Below, piece by piece: positions 37,909 to 46,040 of a DNA stretch of 62,273 bases. The position numbers and the translations under genes are program-made. This stretch comes from Lacticaseibacillus chiayiensis (GTDB lineage Bacteria; Bacillota; Bacilli; Lactobacillales; Lactobacillaceae): assembly GCF_004123795.1 (NCBI RefSeq), contig NZ_MSSM01000027.1:4-62276 (forward strand), read 5' to 3'. Below the pieces are notes generated by a model that was not told the DNA's origin, ran no database searches, and worked only from the letters and a program-made list of their open reading frames with translations. Position 1 is the stretch's first letter. Every line of letters begins with the position of its first letter.

Positions 37909-38346
37909 ATGAAATTTGACCACTATAAAAAATTCGTCAACGCTACCTTAGACATTCTACTCGGCCTGCTTGCCATCGTTGTCGTGATCTTCATGCTCCG
38001 CTACATCCTCGACATTGGCAGTATGATCCTCCGCCCACTTTCCACCGACCTGTTCGGCAAGGTGATCCAGGAAGTCACCAGCTTCTTCATGCTATTCGAG
38101 TTCGTCATCATGCTCATTCGCTACATTGAAGAAGGCCACCACATCCCCATCCGCTACCTCATCCTGATTTCCATGACCGCGATTCTACGCCAGCTCCTCG
38201 TGCTCCACGACCGCGGCACTGAGACGCTGCTCCTGACGCTGGCGATTCTTGTCTTGGCGGGGGTCTTGACCGTCTTTTCGTATGTCAGCGGTGATTTCAA
38301 GCACTCGCGGGATGAAAAGGATGTGGATATTGACCAGCATTTTTAG
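37909..38346 (+). CDS. PsiE-like membrane protein
   Basis: This 145-residue protein has four hydrophobic helices: LDILLGLLAIVVVIFMLRYILDI, VTSFFMLFEFVIMLIRYIEEG, IRYLILISMTAILRQLLVL, and LLLTLAILVLAGVLTVFSYV. The FEFVIMLIRYIEEGHHIPIRYLI block is characteristic of the PsiE (phosphate-starvation-inducible) family. ATG 37909 (MKFDHYKKF) has TTGGAG upstream and agrees with family length; the frame upstream of it is leader sequence. The role of PsiE is unknown. It is divergent from the S10 operon. Confidence 0.82.
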   Translation: MKFDHYKKFVNATLDILLGLLAIVVVIFMLRYILDIGSMILRPLSTDLFGKVIQEVTSFFMLFEFVIMLIRYIEEGHHIPIRYLILISMTAILRQLLVLHDRGTETLLLTLAILVLAGVLTVFSYVSGDFKHSRDEKDVDIDQHF

Positions 38347-38528
38347 ATTTGTGATATCTCTATCACTACTTCATTAAAGTTAACAGATTGCTCGAGGCAA
38401 CCCAAACTGAAGTACTTTCAATGATGTCTATAAGGTCCCGGCATCAATAGTCAGATTTAGTTAATTACGTGATGGCATTCTTTATTAATAGCAAAGTTAG
38501 ATCTTTAACAAATTTTACAAGAATGCTT

Positions 38529-38544
38529 GCTACATAATTGTAGC
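38529..38544. promoter_or_regulatory. Palindrome in front of the MqsR-like/Panacea operon
   Basis: GCTACA-TAAT-TGTAGC is a perfect 6-bp inverted repeat about 50 bases before the toxin ATG. A second inverted pair, ATCCTT...AAGGAT (38565-38584), overlaps the ribosome binding site. Either may be the operator of the HTH antitoxin. Confidence 0.45.
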
Positions 38545-38593
38545 AGCCTTTGCTTTTTCATGTTATCCTTTAGGTACGAAGGATGGTATAGTG

Positions 38594-38893
38594 ATGCTCC
38601 CGATTGAAGAAACCCTTGCTAAGCTAAAGTTCTTAGTGTCCGAAGAACGATTCAACATTGTAAGACGAAGGAGCCCGCGCGCTCAGGCTGTAACGTCGGA
38701 TCTCGCAAAATTAATCATCAGTTATTTGACTGTTGAAGATTACAAAAAACATGAATTAGATCACAATGGTAGCAATGAGTATATTTGGGTTTTCAAAACT
38801 GAATATGAGGTTGTCTATTATATAAAGTTTAAAATTTTGCAAGAGAGAAACTGGGTGCGGTTTATATCTTTTCATGAAACTTACAAGCCTTAG
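38594..38893 (+). CDS. MqsR-like ribonuclease toxin
   Basis: This 99-residue basic protein starts at ATG 38594 after AAGGATGG. The order LAKLKFLV...R...A, LIISYLTVEDYKKHE, IWVFKTEY, YYIKFKI and FISFHE follows the E. coli MqsR pattern (LVNAG...IIGLSESDFYKS...IWQDVY...YLKI...VSFKE). MqsR is a RelE-fold mRNA interferase that cleaves mainly at GCU. The next gene encodes an HTH protein like MqsA, supporting a toxin-antitoxin pair. Both genes are visibly more A+T-rich than the ribosomal genes around them, a sign of transfer. The similarity was judged by eye. Confidence 0.72.
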   Translation: MLPIEETLAKLKFLVSEERFNIVRRRSPRAQAVTSDLAKLIISYLTVEDYKKHELDHNGSNEYIWVFKTEYEVVYYIKFKILQERNWVRFISFHETYKP

Positions 38894-38905
38894 GAGGTGG
38901 TTGCT

Positions 38906-39835
38906 GTGAGTAAGAAATATGTTATTAAAAATCATACGAACACTTTCCTCATTCGTGGTAAAGAGTACGAAGTAAGTGCTCCTGCTAAGTTTGATCAGAC
39001 AACAGGTGAACTCGTGGACGATAAAGAACTCGATGATGCGGCTCTTGAGATTGCAAACAATAAATACCGTCAAGAGATGAATATCGTCTCCCCGGAAGAA
39101 ATAAAGAAGTATCGCGCTCGTACAAACTTGTCTCAGCGAGATCTTGCAAATTTAATGGGTTGGAGTCCAACAACAGTCGCACTCTATGAAACCGGCGCTT
39201 TCCCGTCAGAGGCAAACAACAAGTTACTGAGAGCTCTCATCAATGATGACACCTTCTTATCTTCTTTGGTGGCCCAAACCAAGAATGATTTAAATAAGCC
39301 CGTCTTAAAAAAGGTTGAATCTTATTTAAGTGATCACCAGCATCATGGATATAAATCCTTTGTTCACAACACCAACTTTAATGCTCTCCAACTTACCAAC
39401 TGGTTTCGTGTGAGAAATTATTTCAACTCTCAGACTGATCCTAATACTGAAGAGTTAAGTCAAATGAAAGTCGTTAAACTACTTTATTTTGCATATGGCA
39501 GGTGGTTAGCGCGAACTGATGGTCAACTATTTACATCAGATATTATCGCCATGCCATACGGGCCTGTCGTGGAAGATGTCCATCAGCACTTTTCAGGAAA
39601 AAGAGGTATCGTGCATAACCTCGATAAAAAGGCATTTAATGATTTCAATCTCGTTGAACAAGATGATAACGTCGCTGCTCTCCTAAGGGAAGTTGATGAT
39701 GACTTTGGTGACTACTCAGCTTCCGGTTTAGTCAAATTAACCCATCAACCTGGTTCTCCATGGAGCATAACAGGCAGTGGCGTGATTAGCCCCTTGTTAA
39801 TTAAGGAAACGTTTAAACGTCATCAAGAAATGTAA
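38906..39835 (+). CDS. MqsA-like HTH antitoxin fused to a Panacea (SocA/DUF4065) domain
   Basis: This 309-residue protein starts at GTG 38906 after AGGAGGTG, which overlaps the toxin stop. Residues 1-60 resemble the MqsA N-terminal region but lack the zinc-binding CxxC pairs. Residues about 65-115 (SPEEIKKYRARTNLSQRDLANLMGW...YETG) are an XRE/MqsA-type helix-turn-helix. From about 185 onward (MKVVKLLYFAYGRWLARTDGQLFTSDIIAMPYGPVVEDV) it has the Panacea/DUF4065 fold. That fold is known as a widespread neutralising domain for many unrelated toxins. It probably represses the operon and neutralises the upstream MqsR-like toxin. Confidence 0.82.
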   Translation: MSKKYVIKNHTNTFLIRGKEYEVSAPAKFDQTTGELVDDKELDDAALEIANNKYRQEMNIVSPEEIKKYRARTNLSQRDLANLMGWSPTTVALYETGAFPSEANNKLLRALINDDTFLSSLVAQTKNDLNKPVLKKVESYLSDHQHHGYKSFVHNTNFNALQLTNWFRVRNYFNSQTDPNTEELSQMKVVKLLYFAYGRWLARTDGQLFTSDIIAMPYGPVVEDVHQHFSGKRGIVHNLDKKAFNDFNLVEQDDNVAALLREVDDDFGDYSASGLVKLTHQPGSPWSITGSGVISPLLIKETFKRHQEM

Positions 39836-39901
39836 CACTAATCTCCAAAGAAACATCTAAAGCCTTTTAGCCGTATGGCGTAACAAAGGGCATGTACTAA
39901 A

Positions 39902-39957
39902 GAAACACGGCAGACAGTGAGCTGAACGATCAGCCGACTGTCTGCCGTGTTTCTTTT
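39902..39957 (+). terminator. Terminator hairpin related to the fusA terminator
   Basis: GAAACACGGCAGACAGT, 18 bases, ACTGTCTGCCGTGTTTC, then TTTTC. It serves the Panacea-antitoxin gene (+), and possibly the convergent surface-protein gene. The stem CACGGCAGACAGT recurs in the terminator at 45959-46007. The rest of 39.96-40.24 kb holds no gene I can support; an open frame there has no recognisable product. Confidence 0.8.
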
Positions 39958-40239
39958 CTATTTTTTATCAATTTTGATGGTATATGCCGTCATCCGTTGT
40001 GGGTCTTGAACCCATAATAAAATGTCTCAATAATCCATCTTGCATTATGTTGAACGCGAAGTCTGCAGTATCAATGAAGTAATCCCCAAAACCACCTCAC
40101 CCTATACGACTCGCGTTCAAACATCCGTTGTGTTTACCCGACTCATTAAACTAGCCAACCTGGTCAATCATTCAGCGCTCATGACAATCCCCACGATCGG
40201 CATGAGCAAAACCGCCCATTATTGCAATCTGGCGTCTCG

Positions 40240-42741
40240 CTATTTCGCGTGCCGATATCTGCGGACGCCAGCAAAGCCAAGAACCGCAATGATCAGCGCA
40301 CCGGCTTCGGCCAAAACGACATCACTTTGGCTTTCGCCTGTTGCTGGATAAGCATGTTTACCGTACTTTTGCGTCATGCGGCTAAGTGGCTGCGTGCTGG
40401 AAGGCGCCATCTTGACTAATGGTGTCACGACCGCTGGCTTAGAAGCAGCGCCTGAACCAGTTGTATTCGTGTTCTTAGGTGTAACCAAGCCATCTGGTGT
40501 CGGAGCGGTTGAGCTATCGGCGCCAGATGCCGCGGAACTTGATGTGCTTGATGACGCCGAGCTGGCAGCACTTGAAGCTGCTGAGCTGGTTGCACTGGAG
40601 CTTGCCGAACTGGCAGCACTTGATGCAGCAGAACTATTGGCACTGGATGCTGCAGAACTTGACGCGCTCGAGGTTGCTAAGCTTGCTGAGCTGGAGGTTG
40701 CAGAACTGGCTGCATTCGATGCACTGGAACTATTTGCACTAGAAGCGGCGGAACTTGACGCGCTCGAGGCTGCTGAGCTTGCTGAGCTGGAGGTTGCAGA
40801 GCTGGCTGCACTCGATGCACTGGAACTGTTGGCGCTGGATGCTGCAGAACTTGATGCGCTCGAGGCTGCTGAACTTGCGGAACTAGATGTTGCAGAACTG
40901 GCTGCACTCGATGCACTAGAACTGTTGGCGCTAGATGCTGCAGAACTTGAAGCACTTGATGATGCGGAACTACCACCACTTGTAGGTGTGTTCGGTTCGG
41001 GTCCCGGATCAAGCTGAGCAACTTCTGCATCTAGTCTTTTAGTAAGAGCTTGAACTGATGCATCCTGCTGATCATTGAAAGTTTGAATCTTTTGTGGAAT
41101 TTGTCGAATAGCATCATAATCAGCATTAATTTTTTCAGCAATGCTAGAGAGTTTGTCGGAATAACTGTCATAGGCAGCCTGGTAATCTTTTTGTTGCTGA
41201 TTTTTGAGATTGTTAATTTTGCTCTGGACTTGTTCAACCTTCACATCAATCTCATAATTATTATCAACCGGTAAGGAGGAGTCTTTTTCTGGAACAGTAG
41301 CTATATTCTTTCCGTCAAGATCACCGCTAGTATCAAAATTGAGAAGCCATCCGCCATCACTATTGCCTTCGCCTGGAAAATACTTAAGTGCCCATCCACC
41401 AGATGTCGTATCATAACTTTCGCTCAGAAGAATCTTCCTGTGTCCCCAGTTATGGTCGCCTTCATAGGTATCACTTGACCCGTCCTCATTAAAAAGACCA
41501 TCTATTGCTGACGCGACTCCATCAAGGACACCAAGCATCGTAGTTTTACCATCCACTTTTTCAGTTGGAATTACTCCACTCAGCGCCTCAGCCCAACTAC
41601 CCCCGAAAATCTTGTTGAGAATATCTGGGTCGTGAGTCATACCTGTTAACGAATCACTTCTTTTTTGTACTAGAGACAGAAACTCCTCTGTTGACTTTAA
41701 AGGACTTAATCCCAGAAATGACCGATAATTGTTAACAAGCATCATGGCATACTGATTAACCTCAAGTCTTTGAGCTTGGCTTAATTGGCCATTTTTAACA
41801 ACGTCAGTCAATGCCCATTTGGGAACATGCACACTGTCACCACCAGGAAAGAACCAGTCATCCGAGTGTGAAGATAAACTAACTGTAGCAAGCACCTCCT
41901 TATCGGTAAACTCTGGTAAATGTTGAACCAAATAGTTACCATTCCACGTCTTATTCTTGCTATCAGCAGCCGTAATAATATTGTTCCAAGCACCTGTACG
42001 AGCAACAAAATTAAAAGTACCCCCATCACCAACTTGGATGTTTGGTGTCACTCTCTCAGCATTTAAATCGCTAATTTCCTTAGTGGCAGCTTGACTTGCA
42101 GCGGCATAGCTAGCCGCTTGGGATTTCTGGAATGTCATTAAATCCGACCATCCATCTTTTTGGTACTGATAGTAATCGGAAGTGTCCTTGTCCTTTTGAG
42201 CATTGAGCTGCTTATCAATCTGATCTGGATAAGCGCTCTTAGCTGCCTCTGCCTGACTCTTCGCAGCTGCTTCCTGCTTCGCCGCATCCGCCTTAGCCTG
42301 ATCATACTTAGCCTTAGCCGCCTTCCACTGCTCATCTGTCATACTTGCCGAAGAAGGTGCTGGCGCATTGGTTTGCACCGCAACAGTAGCAGCCTTCGCC
42401 GCAGCACTGGCCGGTTGTGCAACTTGAACGGGGGTTGTTGATGCCGCTTTTTGTTGCGCTGGTGCTGCAGTCTGCGCCGTTGCGACTGTTGCTGTCTGGG
42501 CCTGTGCTGCCTGGCTTGAAGCAGCTGAAGAAGGTGTCGTGGCGTCAGTCTTATGAACCTCTTTGACTGACTGCACGGTTAGCTGCGGTTGCGTCTCCGC
42601 TGCCCGGACGGTTTGTGTCTGGGTCACGCCAAAACCACCAATTGCCAACGCAAATGCTGACGCTACCACCCATTGGCTACCGCGTTTGTACATTTTCTTC
42701 TTATCATTTACCACATGTTGTGCAAATCGATTGTATAACAT
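40240..42741 (-). CDS. Large cell-surface protein, SEC10/PgrA-like, Ser/Ala repeats, YPATG sorting signal
   Basis: This 833-residue protein has an N-terminal KxYKxGxxW-type signal (KMYKRGSQW, about 16-24; cleavage near VRA-AET, about 47). Then come an Ala/Gln/Thr-rich stalk (about 50-130), a coiled coil (about 130-215) and a globular region. Within the latter, RLEVNQYAMMLVNNYRSFLGL to GHRKILL (about 330-470) resembles the CAP-like part of SEC10/PgrA surface-exclusion proteins. A second coiled coil (about 510-590) and an SASS repeat (about 600-750, 32-residue period) follow. The C-terminus has YPATGE, a hydrophobic helix and RRYRHAK. The sorting motif has Tyr in place of Leu in LPxTG. It is probably cell-wall anchored with a role in adhesion or aggregation. 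GGAGGGG precedes the ATG. Confidence 0.85.
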   Translation of the reverse strand: MLYNRFAQHVVNDKKKMYKRGSQWVVASAFALAIGGFGVTQTQTVRAAETQPQLTVQSVKEVHKTDATTPSSAASSQAAQAQTATVATAQTAAPAQQKAASTTPVQVAQPASAAAKAATVAVQTNAPAPSSASMTDEQWKAAKAKYDQAKADAAKQEAAAKSQAEAAKSAYPDQIDKQLNAQKDKDTSDYYQYQKDGWSDLMTFQKSQAASYAAASQAATKEISDLNAERVTPNIQVGDGGTFNFVARTGAWNNIITAADSKNKTWNGNYLVQHLPEFTDKEVLATVSLSSHSDDWFFPGGDSVHVPKWALTDVVKNGQLSQAQRLEVNQYAMMLVNNYRSFLGLSPLKSTEEFLSLVQKRSDSLTGMTHDPDILNKIFGGSWAEALSGVIPTEKVDGKTTMLGVLDGVASAIDGLFNEDGSSDTYEGDHNWGHRKILLSESYDTTSGGWALKYFPGEGNSDGGWLLNFDTSGDLDGKNIATVPEKDSSLPVDNNYEIDVKVEQVQSKINNLKNQQQKDYQAAYDSYSDKLSSIAEKINADYDAIRQIPQKIQTFNDQQDASVQALTKRLDAEVAQLDPGPEPNTPTSGGSSASSSASSSAASSANSSSASSAASSATSSSASSAASSASSSAASSANSSSASSAASSATSSSASSAASSASSSAASSANSSSASNAASSATSSSASLATSSASSSAASSANSSAASSAASSASSSATSSAASSAASSASSSTSSSAASGADSSTAPTPDGLVTPKNTNTTGSGAASKPAVVTPLVKMAPSSTQPLSRMTQKYGKHAYPATGESQSDVVLAEAGALIIAVLGFAGVRRYRHAK
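40530..40980 (-). repeat. Tandem 96-bp Ser/Ala-coding repeats
   Basis: The DNA of the stalk repeats with a 96-bp period (32 residues: ANSSSASSAASSATSSSASS...), about four copies of decreasing similarity toward the C-terminus. Such arrays vary in copy number by slippage and set the distance of the head from the wall. Confidence 0.75.
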
Positions 42742-43076
42742 TGTGTCCCCTCCAATTCATGTATGTACTCTTGGATTCATGAACAACAAAAATTATACGA
42801 AACAATTAGGTGCGTTATACCTAGTGAAGCTTTTCAACCATCATTTTTCACTTGAATCCCAACGCAGCAACGGTTAGGTCAAAAAGAATTTCCGTAGTTT
42901 CTGCGTTTTTCTCAAACTGCCGCTTGAAGTTTTCGTTTAAACTTGTTCAATTCAGTTTTGCCATTGATAACAGATAATCTTTCATAAGACAGCAAAAAGC
43001 CGTTTATGTCACCAGACACCTAATATGGGTGTTGGTGACATAAACGGCTTTTTAATTCAATCTAACTGGCTGACGA
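42742..43076. other. Intergenic region between ahpC and the surface protein gene
   Basis: This holds the ribosome binding site and leader of the surface-protein gene (a TATAAT on the minus strand at 42792-42797 with no good -35) and the ahpC terminator (42994-43053). No gene is seen. Confidence 0.5.
42994..43053 (-). terminator. ahpC terminator
   Basis: AAAAAGCCGTTTATGTCACCA and its complement form a perfect 21-bp stem, extended by an inner GACACC/GGGTGT pair. A T-run follows on the minus strand, 24 bases after the ahpC stop. Confidence 0.85.
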
Positions 43077-43640
43077 TTAAATCTTGCCAACCAATGCTGC
43101 ACCAGGCTTCAAAGTCTTTTCGCCTGGTTGCCAGTTTGCCGGGCATACTTGGTCGCCATGGGCTGCGACGAATTGAGCCGCCTGCAAGGTGCGGAGAATT
43201 TCGTTGGCATTGCGGCCGATGCCAAAGTTGTTGACGGAATAGGTTTGGATGACGCCATCTGGATCAACGATGAAGGTACCACGGAAGGCTTGGCCGCTTG
43301 CGGCATCACGGACGTCTAACGCGCTGGCTAAGGTGCCGGCTGGATCGGCAACCATCGGATAAACAACCTTCTTAATGGTCGGACTCGTTTCTGCCCAAGC
43401 CATGTGAACAAACTCGGTATCTTCGGAAACGGAATAGACTTCAGCCCCAACTGACTTGAACTGATCGTAATGGTCTTGCAAATCGCCTAATTCAGTCGGG
43501 CAAACAAAGGAAAAGTCGGCCGGATAGAAACAGATCACGGCCCACTTGCCACGCATGTCTTGATCGGTCACGGTGTGGAAATCTCCATGCTGATAAGCCG
43601 TCAAACTAAACTCCGGTAACTTTTGTCCAATAAAGCTCAT
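43077..43640 (-). CDS. ahpC: Alkyl hydroperoxide reductase AhpC (2-Cys peroxiredoxin)
   Basis: This 187-residue peroxiredoxin reduces H2O2 and organic peroxides. Peroxidatic Cys47 is in FSFVCPTE and resolving Cys166 in VCPANW, so it is a typical 2-Cys AhpC. Arg, Thr and Pro of the active site are visible (PTE, DAASGQAFRGTF). ahpF, the usual NADH-dependent partner, is not adjacent: a terminator follows directly. The promoter (43683-43711) carries a PerR-like box (43657-43671) over the start of transcription. Confidence 0.95.
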   Translation of the reverse strand: MSFIGQKLPEFSLTAYQHGDFHTVTDQDMRGKWAVICFYPADFSFVCPTELGDLQDHYDQFKSVGAEVYSVSEDTEFVHMAWAETSPTIKKVVYPMVADPAGTLASALDVRDAASGQAFRGTFIVDPDGVIQTYSVNNFGIGRNANEILRTLQAAQFVAAHGDQVCPANWQPGEKTLKPGAALVGKI

Positions 43641-43656
43641 AATATTGCCTCCAATG

Positions 43657-43671
43657 TTAGAATGATTATCA
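43657..43671. promoter_or_regulatory. PerR-like box upstream of ahpC
   Basis: TTAGAATGATTATCA matches the PerR/Fur-type consensus TTATAATNATTATAA in all but two positions. It lies 11 bases downstream of the -10 hexamer, at the expected start of transcription, where a repressor would block initiation. Confidence 0.75.
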
Positions 43672-43682
43672 TCTACACATTA

Positions 43683-43711
43683 AGGATAGCCGTTTGCTCG
43701 GTTTTTGACAA
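43683..43711 (-). promoter_or_regulatory. ahpC promoter
   Basis: On the minus strand TTGTCA (43706-43711) and TATCCT (43683-43688) are separated by 17 bases. Confidence 0.7.
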
Positions 43712-43744
43712 GGGCGTTTTGGACATTGGCCGGACGAATGGCTT

Positions 43745-43794
43745 AAAAAATCCACAACCGGTCGGAATCACTTCCCTTGGTTGTGGATTTTTTT
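43745..43794 (-). terminator. Terminator of the WYL regulator gene
   Basis: AAAAAATCCACAACC and GGTTGTGGATTTTTT form a perfect stem with a 19-base loop. It overlaps the last bases of the stop codon of the WYL-domain gene. Confidence 0.8.
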
Positions 43795-44839
43795 ACATAT
43801 CATCCGATAAGTTGTATTTCGACAAATCGGAAATACCGTATCGTTCCTTCAGCGACGTTGCAAAGACCCACACCACATAGTCGCGCAGATATTTTGGCGC
43901 CAGCACTTTGACCAAGCCACCTTGGCCGAGGAGCCACATGCGAATGCCGAAACCATCGTTAACGGCGATTTCGATGTGATAAACGCGCCTTGCATAGTGA
44001 TTGGAGTTGTCAGGGTCGACGCGAATCGGCTTGGGGTCGACTTTGGCTTGCGGGAAGCGGTCGGTCACATAGGTTGGATCATAGGCATATTCGATTTCCA
44101 GGTTAATCGGCTTGCCAAGATAGGGATACCAAGTGTGCACCTGCAGCCGGCCGCCTTGGAAGCGATCGTCGTGATTGTGGGTTGGGTGATGACCATAAAA
44201 TTTCAGATTGCTGATGGCATCGAGGCGAAACTTGGCAAATTTGCCGCGGTCAGGATTTTCCGGGCGCTCATCACTGCCGTCAACAATCAAGTTGAAGAAC
44301 AAGTCACCGAAAAAGAGCCCAGTCGGCAGTTTGTGGTCAAAATGGTGCTGTTCGCCGTGATACGTGAAGTCGAAGCTGATCAGTTCATGATTGACGATCG
44401 CCTGGCTCAGTCGCTCCAGCCGGTCGCTCAACGGGATACTCGGAACGCCACGGTATTCAAAAATCGGATTCCGCATCACCGTATCGTTGCCCTTGTGATT
44501 CGCGCCGGTTGGCATCAACTGCCGCAACAAGGTTTTCATCTCATCGGTGGCCAAACCGCGGCTCGCCGTTAAAATCAAACCCATTGCCAGCAACTGACCA
44601 TCCGTCAACTTGGTTCCTTGCGCCCGCAACCCTGACTGCAGCCGATAGTGGCCAGCTGGCATTTTGGCGAAGGCATCCGGCTCATCCAACTCACGGTCAA
44701 AAAGCTGCCTGATTGTGGCAATATCGCGGCGAATGGCTGATTCATCTTTTCCAAATTCGGTGATTAAATCCTGCTTGTGCAAAACATCCCCGCGCAACAA
44801 GCGTAACAAGATTGTGACGATCCGTTCCTGACTCGACAC
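43793..44839 (-). CDS. WYL-domain transcriptional regulator
   Basis: This 348-residue protein has an N-terminal DeoR-type helix-turn-helix (SSQERIVTILLRLLRGDVLHKQDLITEFGKDESAIRRDIATI). A WYL domain (about 160-250, LSQAIVNHELISFDFTYHG...FFNLIVDG...KFAKFRLDAISNLKF) and a C-terminal WCX-like extension follow. The GTG at 44839 after GGGGGTAGG is preferred; the ATG of the longer frame overlaps a TATAAT promoter element. WYL regulators bind nucleic acids or nucleotides and often control defence or DNA-repair genes. Here the gene stands alone between ahpC and a Fic gene, and no target is evident. Confidence 0.82.
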   Translation of the reverse strand: MSSQERIVTILLRLLRGDVLHKQDLITEFGKDESAIRRDIATIRQLFDRELDEPDAFAKMPAGHYRLQSGLRAQGTKLTDGQLLAMGLILTASRGLATDEMKTLLRQLMPTGANHKGNDTVMRNPIFEYRGVPSIPLSDRLERLSQAIVNHELISFDFTYHGEQHHFDHKLPTGLFFGDLFFNLIVDGSDERPENPDRGKFAKFRLDAISNLKFYGHHPTHNHDDRFQGGRLQVHTWYPYLGKPINLEIEYAYDPTYVTDRFPQAKVDPKPIRVDPDNSNHYARRVYHIEIAVNDGFGIRMWLLGQGGLVKVLAPKYLRDYVVWVFATSLKERYGISDLSKYNLSDDM

Positions 44840-44996
44840 CCGACCTACCCCCAATGCAAGGTTATTATATAACATCGAGTATACTATACCGCCGGACGGA
44901 GCGGGAGATGATTTTTGCGGTCGACCACAACAACTGTGCCATCGTGACCTGTTTCATCCCCATTGCTGCGGGTTATCAGCGTTTATTTCGGCCATC

Positions 44997-45845
44997 TCAT
45001 TCATCTTCCTTGAGCCGCTTGAAAAAGTCCTGCAACGGGCTCTGATCAGCTGCTGTTTTCGCATCAGCCACATTTTGTTCATGCAATTTCAGGATGGCAA
45101 TGTGATCTTGCAAGGCCTTTTTGACATAGGTCGCGACCAAGCGTTCAAATGGTTCTAGGTCGTGCTTGCTGCGGCTGATCTCCAGTGCCTCCATATAAGC
45201 TGTCCGCGCCGCTGGGTCTGGTTGGATGTTGATCACCGGATAGCCATGTCGCGTCAAGGCCATGTTCATCAGCAAGCGCGCTGTTCTGCCGTTACCATCT
45301 AAGAACGGGTGAATCGCCACAAATTTAGCATGCAACTGGGCAGCATACACCACCGGATGAAGGTCTTTTTCGGCTGTCGTCATCCATTCGACCAAAGCTT
45401 CCATCGCCGGTTTGATGTCAAACGGTTCAAGATACGGCCGATCTTTTGCCCCACTCGGCCAGACAAGCAGCGTGCGAAATTGACCGGCCTCACTTCGCTG
45501 TCGGACGGTTTGCAGCGTCACAATGCGATTAATATCGCGAATATCCCGTTCACTAATTGGGGCATTACCAATCGCTAGTTTCTCAACAAAATCATACGCC
45601 TCACTGAGGTCAAGTGTCTCAAGGATATCCTTCACCGGCGCCCCATGAATCGTCAATCCGGCGTCTAAAATCGACTCGGTTTCCGCCTGACTCAGGCTAT
45701 TGCCTTCAATCGCGTTTGACGACCAAACATGATCGACTTTAATTTGTTGATGCAGCATTTTGGCCTGTGTCGCATCTAAGGGCCGGTATTGCTGCATTTC
45801 ATCATGCAACTTGGTCAGTTCGTGCAAGATTTCCTCGATACGCAT
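44997..45845 (-). CDS. Fic-domain AMP-transferase, class II
   Basis: This 282-residue protein has the full catalytic motif HPFLDGNGRTAR (179-190), which transfers AMP from ATP to target proteins. An N-terminal inhibitory helix carries SNAIEGN (43-49), matching the (S/T)xxxE(G/N) motif, so it is an auto-inhibited class II Fic. A C-terminal helical segment follows. ATG 45845 lies after AGGAGGTG. It is a single-gene unit just beyond the fusA terminator. The target protein is unknown; in related enzymes these include GTPases and topoisomerases. Confidence 0.88.
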   Translation of the reverse strand: MRIEEILHELTKLHDEMQQYRPLDATQAKMLHQQIKVDHVWSSNAIEGNSLSQAETESILDAGLTIHGAPVKDILETLDLSEAYDFVEKLAIGNAPISERDIRDINRIVTLQTVRQRSEAGQFRTLLVWPSGAKDRPYLEPFDIKPAMEALVEWMTTAEKDLHPVVYAAQLHAKFVAIHPFLDGNGRTARLLMNMALTRHGYPVINIQPDPAARTAYMEALEISRSKHDLEPFERLVATYVKKALQDHIAILKLHEQNVADAKTAADQSPLQDFFKRLKEDE

Positions 45846-45958
45846 CGTCACACCTCCTCGTAAACACCTTTTTCAATTGGACTTCCCCGTTAATCTTTCA
45901 GGATCACCGAAAAAATCCGACTAGTGCTAACTTGCTTTTATCATATCAGGCCACCAAC

Positions 45959-46007
45959 AAAAAAACACGGTAGACATGTCAACCTGATCAGTTGACTGTC
46001 TGCCGTG
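45959..46007 (-). terminator. str operon terminator after fusA
   Basis: On the minus strand CACGGCAGACAGTCAAC and GTTGACATGTCTACCGTG pair, followed by TTTTTTT. It lies 34 bases after fusA. The 5' arm is shared with the hairpin at 39902-39957. Confidence 0.88.
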
Positions 46008-46040
46008 CCTTTTTCAATGTTGACGCTGGGCATTCAAGGA

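Noticed and set aside
40040-40351. 103-residue open frame on the plus strand downstream of the Panacea gene
   Set aside because: It overlaps the end of the surface-protein gene, has no convincing ribosome binding site and no recognisable domain. I considered a decayed transposase piece but could not support it.
40530-40980. Regular 96-bp repeats resembling a CRISPR or minisatellite
   Set aside because: They are in frame and encode the SASS stalk of the surface protein.
40376-41017. 213-residue open frame on the plus strand, rich in Glu/Leu/Ala
   Set aside because: It is the exact complement of the Ser/Ala repeat of the surface protein; repeats keep the opposite frame open. No ribosome binding site or family.
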